A stretch of DNA of 64,000 nucleotides from Mycoplasmatota bacterium (GTDB lineage Bacteria; Bacillota_I; Bacilli_A; MAG-NZ), in NCBI GenBank assembly GCA_018394315.1, contig CP074575.1, positions 434,001 to 498,000 of the forward strand, read 5' to 3'. The notes under the pieces are model-generated. The model did not search any database. It had not been told where the DNA came from and saw only the letters and a list, made by a program, of their open reading frames with translations. Positions 35,353 through 43,325 of the stretch are shown in pieces (position 1 is the stretch's first letter; every line of letters begins with the position of its first letter). The translations under genes and the position numbers were made by a program.

Positions 35353-36361
35353 AGATTATATTTTGGGTTTTGCGAAAGAAATTCTTAGTATACCATCACC
35401 AAGTGGGTTTTGCGGTAAAGTCATAGAGCGTATAAGGAAAGAAGCTGAAAACTACGATCTTTCTTTTGAAAAAACTCAAAAAGGTAATGGAGTAATTACG
35501 ATAAAGGGTCAAGATGACTATGTAATCGGTCTTAGTGCTCATGTGGATACTTTAGGGGCTATGGTTAGAAGTATCTCTACAACAACATTGAAATTCACAT
35601 CAATCGGAGGTCCAGTTTGGCCTACAATGGATGGTGAATACTGTAAAGTCCATACTAGAGACGGTAGAGAATATACCGGCACAATTTTATCTACATCTCC
35701 TGCTGTTCATGTTTATAAAGATTCTGGTACTAAGGAAAGAAAGCCAGAAACAATGGAAGTTAGATTAGATGAAGTAGTTAAATCAAAAGAAGATATTGAA
35801 AAGTTAGGAATTGAAGTAGGAAATTTTATTTCTATCGATCCAAAAACAACAGTAACAAAGTCAGGATTTATAAAATCAAGATTTCTTGATGACAAAATAA
35901 ATGTTGCAAGTTTATTTGGATATATCGATTACTTACATAGAAATAAAATCACTCCAAAACATACAATTAAAATCGTAATCTCAACTTATGAAGAAGTCGG
36001 ACATGGATCATCATGGATCCCAGAAGATATATCAGAATATATAGCGGTTGATATGGGATGTATAGGTAGTGATTTAAGTTGTACAGAATATGATGTAAGT
36101 ATTTGTGCGAAAGACTCAAGTGGTCCATACGATTATGAAATGACATCTAAATTAGTCAAGCTAGCGAAAGAAAGTAATCTTCAACATGCAGTTGACATTT
36201 ATCCATTCTATGGTTCTGATGTTTCAGCTGCTTTACGAGGAGGAAACAACATTAAGGGAGCTTTAATTGGACCTGGTGTTCATGCTTCACATGGTATGGA
36301 AAGAACTCATTACCAAGCAATAGAAAATACTGTTAAATTACTAATTGAATATACAAAATAA
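35342..36361 (+). CDS. M42 family metallopeptidase (glutamyl/deblocking aminopeptidase-like)
   Basis: 339 residues. Two-metal sites are readable: GLSAHVDTLG (His-Asp), RFLDDKINVASLFG (bridging Asp), STYEEVGHGSSWIPEDI (Glu-Glu, with Asp) and DMGCIGSD, and LIGPGVHASHGMERTHY supplies the last His. Cytosolic aminopeptidase acting on short peptides. Translationally coupled to hslO. Its natural terminator immediately downstream has been split by the IS element (see the arms at 36360 and 37795). Confidence 0.93.
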   Translation: MLNKDYILGFAKEILSIPSPSGFCGKVIERIRKEAENYDLSFEKTQKGNGVITIKGQDDYVIGLSAHVDTLGAMVRSISTTTLKFTSIGGPVWPTMDGEYCKVHTRDGREYTGTILSTSPAVHVYKDSGTKERKPETMEVRLDEVVKSKEDIEKLGIEVGNFISIDPKTTVTKSGFIKSRFLDDKINVASLFGYIDYLHRNKITPKHTIKIVISTYEEVGHGSSWIPEDISEYIAVDMGCIGSDLSCTEYDVSICAKDSSGPYDYEMTSKLVKLAKESNLQHAVDIYPFYGSDVSAALRGGNNIKGALIGPGVHASHGMERTHYQAIENTVKLLIEYTK

Positions 36362-36373
36362 AATTCCTAAATA
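36360..36373 (+). other. Left arm and loop copy of a terminator split by the IS
   Basis: AAAATTCCTAA (36360-36370) is perfectly complementary to TTAGGAATTTT at 37795-37805. ATA (36371-36373) is the left copy of a 3-bp target duplication. Removing the IS and one ATA restores an 11-bp hairpin with an ATA loop and a U tail, a bidirectional terminator between the peptidase and the lipoprotein gene. Confidence 0.88.
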
Positions 36374-36396
36374 TGTACTGACCCCTATTATCCGGA
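36374..36396 (+). repeat. IS terminal inverted repeat, left
   Basis: Starts TGTACTGACCCC and continues to ATCCGGAA; pairs with the right repeat at 37767-37791 with a few mismatches and one single-base gap. Confidence 0.85.
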
Positions 36397-36409
36397 ATAA
36401 ATTTTAAAA

Positions 36410-37231
36410 TTAAATATTTGCTAATTGATGGTACTTGTACTCAACAGGTGCCATTTTTAGTTTTGTTACGATTCTTTTGTTATTATAATAATTTATATAT
36501 TTATCTAATCCTAACTTGAATTCTTCTATGGACTTAAACTGATTAATATGAAAAAATTCTGCTTTCAGTTGTGAGAAAAAGTTTTCTGCTTTTGCATTAT
36601 CAAAACAATTACCTTTTCTAGACATGCTTTGCTTTATTCCTTTATATCCTAAAAAATTTTGATACCTGTTATTCTGATATTGAAATCCTTGATCTGTGTG
36701 TATTGTTAAATTATCATATTGTTTCTTAGTTAATCCTTTTTCCATCATTTCCATGACAAAAGATACACTTGGTGATGTGCTAACTGAATAACTTACCACT
36801 TCAGAAGTGTTTAAGTCAATTAGTGGTGATAAATATATTTTCTTATTACACACTCTAAACTCAGTTACATCTGTAACCATTTTTTCTTCAGGTTTATGAG
36901 AAGTAAAATCTCTATCAAGTATATTAGGAGCTATTACACCTTCTTTACCCTTATATGATCTATATTTCTTAACTCTTATTTTAGCTCTAAGACCCAATAC
37001 TTTCATTAGTCTCTGTACTCTTTTGTGATTAATATTGCCATAAGTTTCAATTACATCTATATCTTTATTTAAAGCTATAGTTAATCTTCTATAACCGTAT
37101 CTACCTAAATTTTCATTATAAACAGCTATAATCTTGTCCTTTAAAAACTTATCATTATCTACTCTATCGAAACGTTTAACCCCATCGTAGTAAGTTGATT
37201 TAGCCAATTCTGCTATTTCAAGAAGCGGCAA
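36410..37231 (-). CDS. IS3-family transposase OrfB (DDE integrase domain)
   Basis: 273 residues as an independent frame. It begins with the HTH_21-like part (LAKSTYYDGVKRFD, GYRRLTIAL, KRVQRLMKVLGLRAKI), followed by an rve integrase core with Asp in VTDVTEFRV, Asp in IHTDQGFQY and Glu in NAKAENFFSQLKAEFFH, spaced as in DDE(35). The frame is open upstream of the TTG at 37231 through the A6 run, so the working transposase is probably the OrfAB fusion (start of the shared part: EKIKIVYELRQDYEFK). Unrelated to the host genes around it. Confidence 0.93.
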   Translation of the reverse strand: MPLLEIAELAKSTYYDGVKRFDRVDNDKFLKDKIIAVYNENLGRYGYRRLTIALNKDIDVIETYGNINHKRVQRLMKVLGLRAKIRVKKYRSYKGKEGVIAPNILDRDFTSHKPEEKMVTDVTEFRVCNKKIYLSPLIDLNTSEVVSYSVSTSPSVSFVMEMMEKGLTKKQYDNLTIHTDQGFQYQNNRYQNFLGYKGIKQSMSRKGNCFDNAKAENFFSQLKAEFFHINQFKSIEEFKLGLDKYINYYNNKRIVTKLKMAPVEYKYHQLANI

Positions 37232-37266
37232 TATTTTAAACTCATAATCTTGCCTTAGTTCATATA

Positions 37267-37746
37267 CTATTTTGATTTTTTCTTCAATTCTCGCTCTTCC
37301 CGTTCTTGAACCAAGGCGTCCAGCTTTTTTAAGTAAAGATTCTCCATCCTAAGATACTGAACTTCATCTAATAAGTCTTTATCCTTGTTCACATCTTTTT
37401 TTGGTCCTAGGTCTTTAGGCTTTCTACCTCTTCCATCATAAGCTAATCCTTCAACGCCATATTCTCTAAACAATCGTTCCCAATTATGAATTACTCCACA
37501 ATTTATATCAAACTTCAATTCAGTTTGACTTATTCCATTCTTCCAATAGTAAGTTAAGATATCCAGTTTTTCATGTTGAGTATATGTCTTATTTTTCTTT
37601 CTCATAAATCCTACAGTCTCACTTTTCCGTTTCCATCTATGAAGAGTAGGCCCATGGACATTAAACTTTTTCACTGTTGCAGCTTGGCCATACTGTTCAT
37701 AGTAATTCAAAATTTTTCTCTTAAATTGTACACTATATTTTGCCAT
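37267..37746 (-). CDS. IS3-family OrfA (helix-turn-helix protein)
   Basis: 159 residues. Two helix-turn-helix units: FKRKILNYYEQYGQAATVKKFNVHGPTLHRWKRK and EKLDILTYYWKNGISQTELKFDINCGVIHNWERLF, then a leucine-zipper-like segment (LLDEVQYLRMENLYLKKLDAL). It binds the IS ends and is fused to OrfB by frameshifting. The last codons contain the slippery run. Confidence 0.92.
   Translation of the reverse strand: MAKYSVQFKRKILNYYEQYGQAATVKKFNVHGPTLHRWKRKSETVGFMRKKNKTYTQHEKLDILTYYWKNGISQTELKFDINCGVIHNWERLFREYGVEGLAYDGRGRKPKDLGPKKDVNKDKDLLDEVQYLRMENLYLKKLDALVQEREERELKKKSK
37276..37281 (-). other. Programmed -1 frameshift site of the IS
   Basis: Minus strand A6 run near the end of orfA (AAG AAA AAA TCA in the orfA frame). 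A slip of -1 enters the open orfB frame at once (ATC AAA ATA GTA...), with no stop before the transposase core. Frameshifting here is standard in IS3 elements; it is inferred for this copy. Confidence 0.75.
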
Positions 37747-37766
37747 TTAAAAACACCCCTGATCCA

Positions 37767-37791
37767 TTTCCGGATTTTGGGGTGCATTACA
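37767..37791 (-). repeat. IS terminal inverted repeat, right
   Basis: Read on the minus strand it starts TGTAATGCACCCC and continues to ATCCGGAA, matching the left end at 36374. Outer bases TGTA agree exactly. Confidence 0.85.
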
Positions 37792-37806
37792 ATATTAGGA
37801 ATTTTT
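37792..37806. other. Right arm of the split terminator and target-site duplicate
   Basis: ATA target duplicate followed by TTAGGAATTTT and more T. It overlaps the stop codon of the leftward lipoprotein gene and is the partner of 36360-36370. Confidence 0.88.
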
Positions 37807-38109
37807 ATTATAGATAACTACTTCAGCATCAGCTTGCATTGGATAGGATTCTCTTATCTCTCCAGTAGATTTAATTTTCACATAATTGCCTACTTTAAAT
37901 TCAGTTGATACATCATCTAAGAAAATAGTATCCTCATCGATAGAAATCCAAACAAGGCCTTTAACCTCGCCTTCTGAATCTACTAAAATCGATTCTTCTT
38001 TTACTTCCTCAACTAGACCCTCAATGTCTTCTTCATAATTTTGGTCTTTATCTTTCAAACATCCAGTCAACCCGATAATTAAAGTTATTAACAAAGCAAA
38101 CTTCTTCAT
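37795..38109 (-). CDS. Small lipoprotein, OB-like fold possible
   Basis: 104 residues. Lipoprotein signal MKKFALLITLIIGLTGCLK with lipobox LTGC. The mature part, rich in acidic residues, runs IEGLVEEVKEESILVDSEGEVKGLVWISIDEDTIFLD...FKVGNYVKIKSTGEIRESYPMQADA, a pattern like the YobA/DUF3221 lipoproteins (KVGQKV.V...G.I.ESYP.Q). Anchored outside; function unknown. AGGAGG 7 bases before the ATG at 38109. Between rsgA and the IS. Confidence 0.85.
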   Translation of the reverse strand: MKKFALLITLIIGLTGCLKDKDQNYEEDIEGLVEEVKEESILVDSEGEVKGLVWISIDEDTIFLDDVSTEFKVGNYVKIKSTGEIRESYPMQADAEVVIYNKNS

Positions 38110-38124
38110 AAACACCTCCTAAGT

Positions 38125-39108
38125 TTATCTCTTCCTAGATCTTCTGATAGCATCTCTTTTTCTATTGTATTCACTTATTTTTATGTTTTTCAAATAATTT
38201 TTAAATCTCTCTTCTGTGATTTTTCCTTCTTTCAAGGCCTCCTGTACTGCACACATAGGTTCATGTTTATGTGTACAATTATTAAATTTGCATTTACTGG
38301 CATACATAGCAATATCCTTATAGTGCACATCTAGATCATCTACTGTAAAAACATTTATTGTTCTGATACCTGGAGTATCTATTATCGCTGCATCCAAATC
38401 TGTTAGATAAAAAAGTTGTCTGTTCACCGTAGTGTGTCGACCTTGTGAGTCAGACTCTCTAATAGTATTAGTCTTAAGCTCATCTTTACCAGTAATTTTA
38501 TTTACTAGAGTGGATTTACCAACACCAGAAGCTCCTAAGAAAACACTTGTATTATTTTTAATTAATTGTTTCACTAAATTTATATCTTCTTTGAAATAAA
38601 CTGAAATAGGATAAATCTCTAAATCATCAATTTCCTTTACTGAATCAATCTTTTTATCGATATTATCACATAAATCGCTCTTAGTAAGCAGGACAACCGG
38701 TTTAGCATTACTTGAGTATACTAAAGCTAACAGTTCGTTTATTTTTTTAATATTAAAATCAATATTTAAAGATACACATATAAATACAATATCGACATTT
38801 ACAGCCATCACTTGTCTATTGCTAGTTCCACCCACATCAGATCTTGAAAGTTCAGAGTAACGTGAACAAACTTTATGAATAATTCCATATTCTCCTTCCA
38901 TCTTAAAAATCACATAATCTCCAACTGCAGGATAATCAGCTGTGCCGAAGACAGTATAGCTGAATCTCCCTGAAACTTTTACTTTAACTTCTTTCCCAGA
39001 ATATAAACAATCGTACATTTCTCTATGAACATTAGTTATTCTTCCTAATAACATATCTTCTTTATACGGTTCATACTCTCTTAAAATTTCATTTCTTAAT
39101 TCAATCAA
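38125..39108 (-). CDS. rsgA: Ribosome small subunit-dependent GTPase A
   Basis: 327 residues. OB domain at about 15-75, then a circularly permuted GTPase: TKSDL (G4) near 142 comes before GASGVGKSTLVNKI (G1) near 192, DSQGRHTTV (G2) and IIDTPGIR (G3). C-terminal zinc site CKFNNCTHKHEPMCAV. It acts in late 30S maturation. GAAGGAAG ribosome site. A short promoter-miniORF-terminator unit sits directly upstream (39131-39279). Confidence 0.96.
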   Translation of the reverse strand: MIELRNEILREYEPYKEDMLLGRITNVHREMYDCLYSGKEVKVKVSGRFSYTVFGTADYPAVGDYVIFKMEGEYGIIHKVCSRYSELSRSDVGGTSNRQVMAVNVDIVFICVSLNIDFNIKKINELLALVYSSNAKPVVLLTKSDLCDNIDKKIDSVKEIDDLEIYPISVYFKEDINLVKQLIKNNTSVFLGASGVGKSTLVNKITGKDELKTNTIRESDSQGRHTTVNRQLFYLTDLDAAIIDTPGIRTINVFTVDDLDVHYKDIAMYASKCKFNNCTHKHEPMCAVQEALKEGKITEERFKNYLKNIKISEYNRKRDAIRRSRKR

Positions 39109-39130
39109 TTCTTCCTTCTTTCTTTACACG

Positions 39131-39161
39131 AGAAAACAAAAAGGAGCCCCATCGAACTCCT
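39131..39161 (-). terminator. Intrinsic terminator/attenuator upstream of rsgA
   Basis: Minus strand: stem AGGAGTTC / GGGCTCCT (8 bp with two G-U) with a 4-base GATG loop, immediately followed by UUUUUGUUUU. It lies about 25 bases before the rsgA start and after a 10-codon ORF. Confidence 0.83.
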
Positions 39162-39195
39162 AAAAATAGAATATTCACGTGAAGGTATTTTTGAT

Positions 39196-39228
39196 CTATT
39201 TTATATTTTCACCTTTTACATTTTTCAT
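39196..39228 (-). CDS. Ten-residue mini-ORF in the rsgA leader
   Basis: Encodes MKNVKGENIK. It has a near-perfect AGGAGG site 8 bases upstream (39237-39242) and a promoter directly before that, then a terminator 35 bases downstream. Codons are not obviously diagnostic of an amino-acid attenuator. Either a leader peptide or a very small protein; coding is not proved. Confidence 0.5.
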   Translation of the reverse strand: MKNVKGENIK

Positions 39229-39250
39229 AGTATCTACCTCCTATCGACTA

Positions 39251-39279
39251 ATTCTATCAAATTATAGGTGCTTTGACAA
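39251..39279 (-). promoter_or_regulatory. Promoter of the mini-ORF/rsgA leader
   Basis: Minus strand: -35 TTGTCA (39279-39274), 17-base spacer, -10 TAGAAT (39256-39251). The predicted start near 39244 is almost on the AGGAGG site, giving a very short 5' leader. Confidence 0.7.
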
Positions 39280-39395
39280 CTATTAATTCCTTTTTAACAA
39301 AATTATGCTCTAAGTAAAATTCTATTAATAGTATGCTTTTATAAACCGATTGTGATATAATAAAAAAAAAATCCAAGAAATGGCAGGCGAATTCT

Positions 39396-40901
39396 ATGAG
39401 AAAATTAATGCAAGTTAAGAGTATATCAATTTTAATTGCTGTTTTTTTATTAACACTAACTTCTTGTTCTAAATCAGCTATAGATAACACCGTTAATAAG
39501 ACTGATGTGGAACAAAATCAAGTATTAGAAGAACCAGTTTATGATACTACTCAAGAAGAGTCAGATACTGATTCTACTTTAGAAGAAACAGATACTGATT
39601 CTACTTTGGAAGATGAATCAAATTCTGATTCTAGTATAGAAGAAGACTCGGATACTAATTCTGGAGTAGCAGAAGATTTTGGTCCTGATTCCTTATCAGT
39701 ATTTACTGAACTTCAAAATAAAATAGACCAAGATAGAGCCATGAGTGTTATTCAGTATCTAACTGATGTAAGTCCAAGAATAGCAGGTCTTGATGGTGAA
39801 AAGGCTGCAGGTGAATATATTCTAGGAGAATTTAATAAACTTGGCTTTGCATCGAACCTTGAAGAATTTCCTGTGAAATATTTCAAAGCTAACGAGTGTA
39901 ATTTAAAGATTAATGATGGCAATGATACATTTGAACTAGATTCCAATTGCTTTTCTTTTTCATCCTCTACTCCTGATGGTGGGCTTAAAAGAATACCTCT
40001 TATTTATGGATCTTTTGGTACAAGTTCTGATGTAAAAGATATTAATATGGAAGGAAAAATTGCAGTAGTTAAAAGAGGAGAAATTACCTTTAGAGATAAA
40101 GTTATTAAATGTGCAAATAGAGGAGCAATAGGTGTTATAGTTATCAATGCAGTAGATGCTCCCCTTAATTCAACCTTACTTGATGAATCACCAATTCCTG
40201 CGGTTTCTGTTAGCCTTTCGGAAGGAACGAAAATAATGGATATTATTAATAATGAGGATGCAAGTGCAGATCTATTAGTTGATACAGTCATAAAAGATAG
40301 TGTTTCTAACAATATCATAGGAATAAAGAGCAGTGATGAAGAGGATGCAAAAACTTTAATAATTGGTGCACATTACGATAGTGTAGACTGTCCTGGTGCC
40401 AACGATAATGCATCTGGAGTTGCAGGATTAATGGAATTAGCTAATATCCTCAAAGACCACACTTTACCTTTTAATGTCCATTTTATGACATTTGGTTCAG
40501 AGGAAATAGGATTAATCGGCTCGGACTTTACTGTTAACAACAATACTTTGATACAAGAAAATAAGGACAATATAATAGGTATGATAAATTTGGACATGAT
40601 TGGTAAGGGGAGACAATTTACAATATTAAAAGCAAAAACATATACTGATGATACAATTTATAATCTAGCTTCTACTGCTGCTAAAGAGCTTAATATCACT
40701 TCATATTCCGACTATTCTGAAAATAGCGATCACTCTTCCTTTGAATCAAAGGGAATTCCTGTAGTATTTCTAACCTACCGTCCATATGATCCTATTTATT
40801 ATCATACAAAAATGGACACTATCGATACTATTGATTCCACATTAATTGAGAATACATTAGAAGTAGTTTTGAAAATGATAACAAAAATAGCCAATAAATA
40901 G
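39396..40901 (+). CDS. M28-family lipoprotein peptidase with PA domain (copy 1)
   Basis: 501 residues. Lipoprotein signal with LTSCS near residue 24. A low-complexity acidic linker (about 40-95) contains a repeated DTDSTLEE unit. A PA domain (MEGKIAVVKRGEITFRDKVIKCANRGAIGVIVIN) precedes the second half of an M28 zinc peptidase: GAHYDSVDCPGANDNASGVAGLMELA (His, Asp), FGSEEIGLIGS (Glu-Glu), NLDMIGKG (Asp), ENSDHSSFESKGIP (His). All five metal ligands are present, so it is probably an active extracellular aminopeptidase. Followed by a close paralog. Confidence 0.93.
   Translation: MRKLMQVKSISILIAVFLLTLTSCSKSAIDNTVNKTDVEQNQVLEEPVYDTTQEESDTDSTLEETDTDSTLEDESNSDSSIEEDSDTNSGVAEDFGPDSLSVFTELQNKIDQDRAMSVIQYLTDVSPRIAGLDGEKAAGEYILGEFNKLGFASNLEEFPVKYFKANECNLKINDGNDTFELDSNCFSFSSSTPDGGLKRIPLIYGSFGTSSDVKDINMEGKIAVVKRGEITFRDKVIKCANRGAIGVIVINAVDAPLNSTLLDESPIPAVSVSLSEGTKIMDIINNEDASADLLVDTVIKDSVSNNIIGIKSSDEEDAKTLIIGAHYDSVDCPGANDNASGVAGLMELANILKDHTLPFNVHFMTFGSEEIGLIGSDFTVNNNTLIQENKDNIIGMINLDMIGKGRQFTILKAKTYTDDTIYNLASTAAKELNITSYSDYSENSDHSSFESKGIPVVFLTYRPYDPIYYHTKMDTIDTIDSTLIENTLEVVLKMITKIANK
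39550..39660 (+). repeat. Acidic tandem repeat coding the linker of the first M28 peptidase
   Basis: Repeated gat-act-gat-tct-act units encode DTDSTLEE twice, then diverged copies (SNSDSSIEE, SDTNSG). The paralog at 40972 has only a short linker, so the repeat expanded after the duplication or was lost there. Confidence 0.7.
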
Positions 40902-40971
40902 TATTTTAATAGTGTTTATTCTTTATGTAATACATATCAGAAAAGAAACCCATATAAGGAAGGAGACTCCA

Positions 40972-42357
40972 ATGAAAAAATTTTCCCAAGCTAAAAGATT
41001 TTTAGTATTGCTTTTCGTCATCGTTTCTTTATTTACAATAACAGCTTGTTCCAATAATAATCCTCTAGAGGATACAGTAGATGACGCTATAGAAGAGAAT
41101 TTTCAAACATCTAATGATTCAGTATCTGATGATTTAGAATCTAGTTCTATATTAGAGTTTGATGAACTTAAAATTAAAATTGATAAGGAAAGGGCCATGG
41201 ACGTTATTCAATATTTAGAGGATGTTAGTCCAAGAATAGCTGGTCAAAATGGTGAGAAAGTTGCTGGTGAATATATTCTAGAAGAATTCAATAAACTAGG
41301 CTTCACATCTAATCTTGAAGAATTCCCAATGAAGTTGTTTAAAGCTAATGAATGTAATTTAAAAATTAATAAAGGCAATGATACATTCGAGTTAGAGAAT
41401 AATTGCTTAACATTTTCCTCTTCTACACCTAATGAAGGACTAGAAGAAATACCTCTTGTTGATGGATTGTCTGGTCGAATCTTGGATGTAAATGATATTG
41501 ATATGATGGGGAAAATCGCTGTTGTTAAAAGAGGATATATTTCCTTCAAAGAGAAGGTTATTAATTGCGCAGATAGAGGAGCAATAGCAGTTATAATTAT
41601 CAACTCAGAAGATGTTCCTTTAAATGCTACACTATTAGAAAAATCACCAATCCCTGCTGTTGCTGTAAGTCTTTCAGAAGGATTTAAAATAATGGATGCT
41701 ATGAGTAACGAAAACGTGAGTGTAGATTTACTAGTTGATACAACAATAGAGGATGGTATCTCTAATAATGTAATAGGATTAAAAAGTAGTAATAAAGAGG
41801 ACGCAAGAACTTTAATAATTGGTGCACATTACGACAGTGTAGATTGTCCTGGTGCAAACGATAATGCTTCTGGTGTTGCTGGATTAATGGAATTAGCTTA
41901 TGTATTAGAAGGTATTGATTTACCATTTAACATTCATTTTATGGCCTTTGGGTCTGAGGAAATAGGAAAAGTAGGTTCTACTTATTCTGTAAATAATAAT
42001 GCTTTTATAATAGAAAATAAGAATAATATAATTGGTATGATAAATATGGACATGATCGGCAAGGGAGAAAATTTTACAGTTTTAAAAGAAAAAGAGTATA
42101 CTGATGATACCATTTATAATTTAGCCACTAGTGCAGCGAGGGAATTAAATATTGTGCCAGTAAATTACTATAGTGGAAGAAGTGATCATGTTCCCTTTGA
42201 ATCAGCAGATATTCCTGTAGTATTCCTAACCTACTATCCACACGATCCAATCTATTATCATACAAAAAGGGACATCATTGATTCTATTGATTCTACATTA
42301 ATTGAAAACACCATTGAAGTAATTTTGAAAATGATAACAGACTTAGCAAACGAATAA
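40972..42357 (+). CDS. M28-family lipoprotein peptidase with PA domain (copy 2)
   Basis: 461 residues, clearly the tandem paralog of the gene before it, with about the same domain order. Lipobox ITACS near residue 24, short linker, PA domain (MGKIAVVKRGYISFKEKVINCADRGAIAVIIIN), then GAHYDSVDCPGANDNASG, FGSEEIGKVGS, NMDMIGKG and RSDHVPFESADIP; all metal ligands kept. ATG at 40972 is taken because GGAAGGAG is 7 bases upstream; the open frame starts 60 bases earlier inside the spacer. Secreted peptide scavenging is likely. Confidence 0.93.
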   Translation: MKKFSQAKRFLVLLFVIVSLFTITACSNNNPLEDTVDDAIEENFQTSNDSVSDDLESSSILEFDELKIKIDKERAMDVIQYLEDVSPRIAGQNGEKVAGEYILEEFNKLGFTSNLEEFPMKLFKANECNLKINKGNDTFELENNCLTFSSSTPNEGLEEIPLVDGLSGRILDVNDIDMMGKIAVVKRGYISFKEKVINCADRGAIAVIIINSEDVPLNATLLEKSPIPAVAVSLSEGFKIMDAMSNENVSVDLLVDTTIEDGISNNVIGLKSSNKEDARTLIIGAHYDSVDCPGANDNASGVAGLMELAYVLEGIDLPFNIHFMAFGSEEIGKVGSTYSVNNNAFIIENKNNIIGMINMDMIGKGENFTVLKEKEYTDDTIYNLATSAARELNIVPVNYYSGRSDHVPFESADIPVVFLTYYPHDPIYYHTKRDIIDSIDSTLIENTIEVILKMITDLANE

Positions 42358-42378
42358 TAAAATAATTAAATAAGCAGT

Positions 42379-42400
42379 GAGGGAGGTAAATTCCTCCCTC
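42379..42400 (+). terminator. Strong GC hairpin after the M28 pair
   Basis: Perfect 8-bp stem GAGGGAGG / CCTCCCTC with a 6-base loop. The tail (TTCGCAT) has little U, so termination may be partial. Confidence 0.5.
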
Positions 42401-42413
42401 TTCGCATACACAG

Positions 42414-42465
42414 TTAACTCTAAAAAAGGATCCACTTTTTATATGAAATCCTTTTTTAGAGTTAA
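42414..42465. terminator. Long perfect inverted repeat between convergent genes
   Basis: 18-bp perfect arms, TTAACTCTAAAAAAGGAT at 42414-42431 and its complement at 42448-42465, with a 16-base spacer. The six-A/six-T tracts sit inside the stem. It overlaps the amidohydrolase stop codon. Likely a bidirectional terminator, though longer than the others here. Confidence 0.65.
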
Positions 42466-43319
42466 TCCATTTTTATATTTTTAAATAATTTTAATGCATT
42501 TTTATAAAAAACATCATCCCAATGTTCTTTGGGTATCAATTCTTTTATAAATTCAATATAAGTTTCAATTCTTACTAAGGGCCAGTCAGAACCGAATAAA
42601 ATTTTTTTATAATTATTAGCGTATATTAATCCTCTCTTTATGTGATCTTTAAATAGTGGTTCTTCACTAAATTTTTTTACTACTTGCTTATTTCCAACTA
42701 TAAGTCCTGATAAGTCAGCATATACATTTGAGTTCTTAGATATTAGTTCTGCGGTTTCCATTATCCAAGGATCGCCAAAGTGAGCAACTATAAAATTAAC
42801 ATTTCTGTATTTCATTGCTAATTCATCGATTTCTAGTGGATGAGAATATTTAAGTAATCCTTTTTCTGAATATGTATCACCTGAGTGAATAACTACTGGA
42901 AGCTTATACTTTTCAGCTAATTTATAAACATCATCATATACTTCATCCCATACATGGTAATGATAGTAACCCGCGTATATTTTTATCCCCACCACGCGTT
43001 CACTTGAGATTGATTGTTCGAGATTCCTTAGCTCGAAAATCTTATTATTAATTAATTCATATGGATTAATACCAATGCATTCATATAAATCCTTGGGTAA
43101 CTCATCTAGATCTAGTAGCATAGGATTTTGCGATTCTCTATCAGGAAATCGTCCTGCATTAGTTTCAGTTAATCCCATGCCTATACCAGCTATAATATTC
43201 GAGTTAGAAAATTCTTGGTTAAGCCCTATGCGAGAATAATCAACATTGGACTTCTTCTTAGCTGTCTCTTTAAAAATCTCTATATTTGAAAAATGTATAT
43301 GTGCATCAATTACCTTCAT
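42462..43319 (-). CDS. Amidohydrolase-family (TIM barrel) metal-dependent hydrolase
   Basis: 285 residues. VIDAHIHFSN gives the HxH metal site, VVIHSGDTYSEKG the third His, NFIVAHFGDPW the fourth and ILFGSDWPLVR the Asp, matching the amidohydrolase 2 (PF04909) fold. These include decarboxylases and lactonases; the substrate is not predictable. Follows the GNAT fusion by 6 bases, so both come from the operator-controlled promoter near 46490. Confidence 0.86.
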   Translation of the reverse strand: MKVIDAHIHFSNIEIFKETAKKKSNVDYSRIGLNQEFSNSNIIAGIGMGLTETNAGRFPDRESQNPMLLDLDELPKDLYECIGINPYELINNKIFELRNLEQSISSERVVGIKIYAGYYHYHVWDEVYDDVYKLAEKYKLPVVIHSGDTYSEKGLLKYSHPLEIDELAMKYRNVNFIVAHFGDPWIMETAELISKNSNVYADLSGLIVGNKQVVKKFSEEPLFKDHIKRGLIYANNYKKILFGSDWPLVRIETYIEFIKELIPKEHWDDVFYKNALKLFKNIKMD

Positions 43320-43325
43320 ATTTAC

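Larger units (their letters stand above)
36374..37791 (-). mobile_element. IS3-family insertion sequence (IS150 group), complete
   Basis: 1418 bp with imperfect terminal inverted repeats that begin TGTACTGACCCC on the left and TGTAATGCACCCC on the right, both leading to ATCCGGAA. Flanked by a 3-bp direct repeat ATA (36371-36373 and 37792-37794), as expected for this group. Two reading frames, orfA and orfB, are on the minus strand with an A6 slippery run between them. No frameshift or stop damages either, so it looks recently inserted and potentially active. Confidence 0.93.

Noticed and set aside
39142-39161. tRNA-like GTTCGATGGGG segment on the minus strand
   Set aside because: Resembles a T-arm but no acceptor, D-arm or anticodon arm can be found; it is the terminator hairpin.
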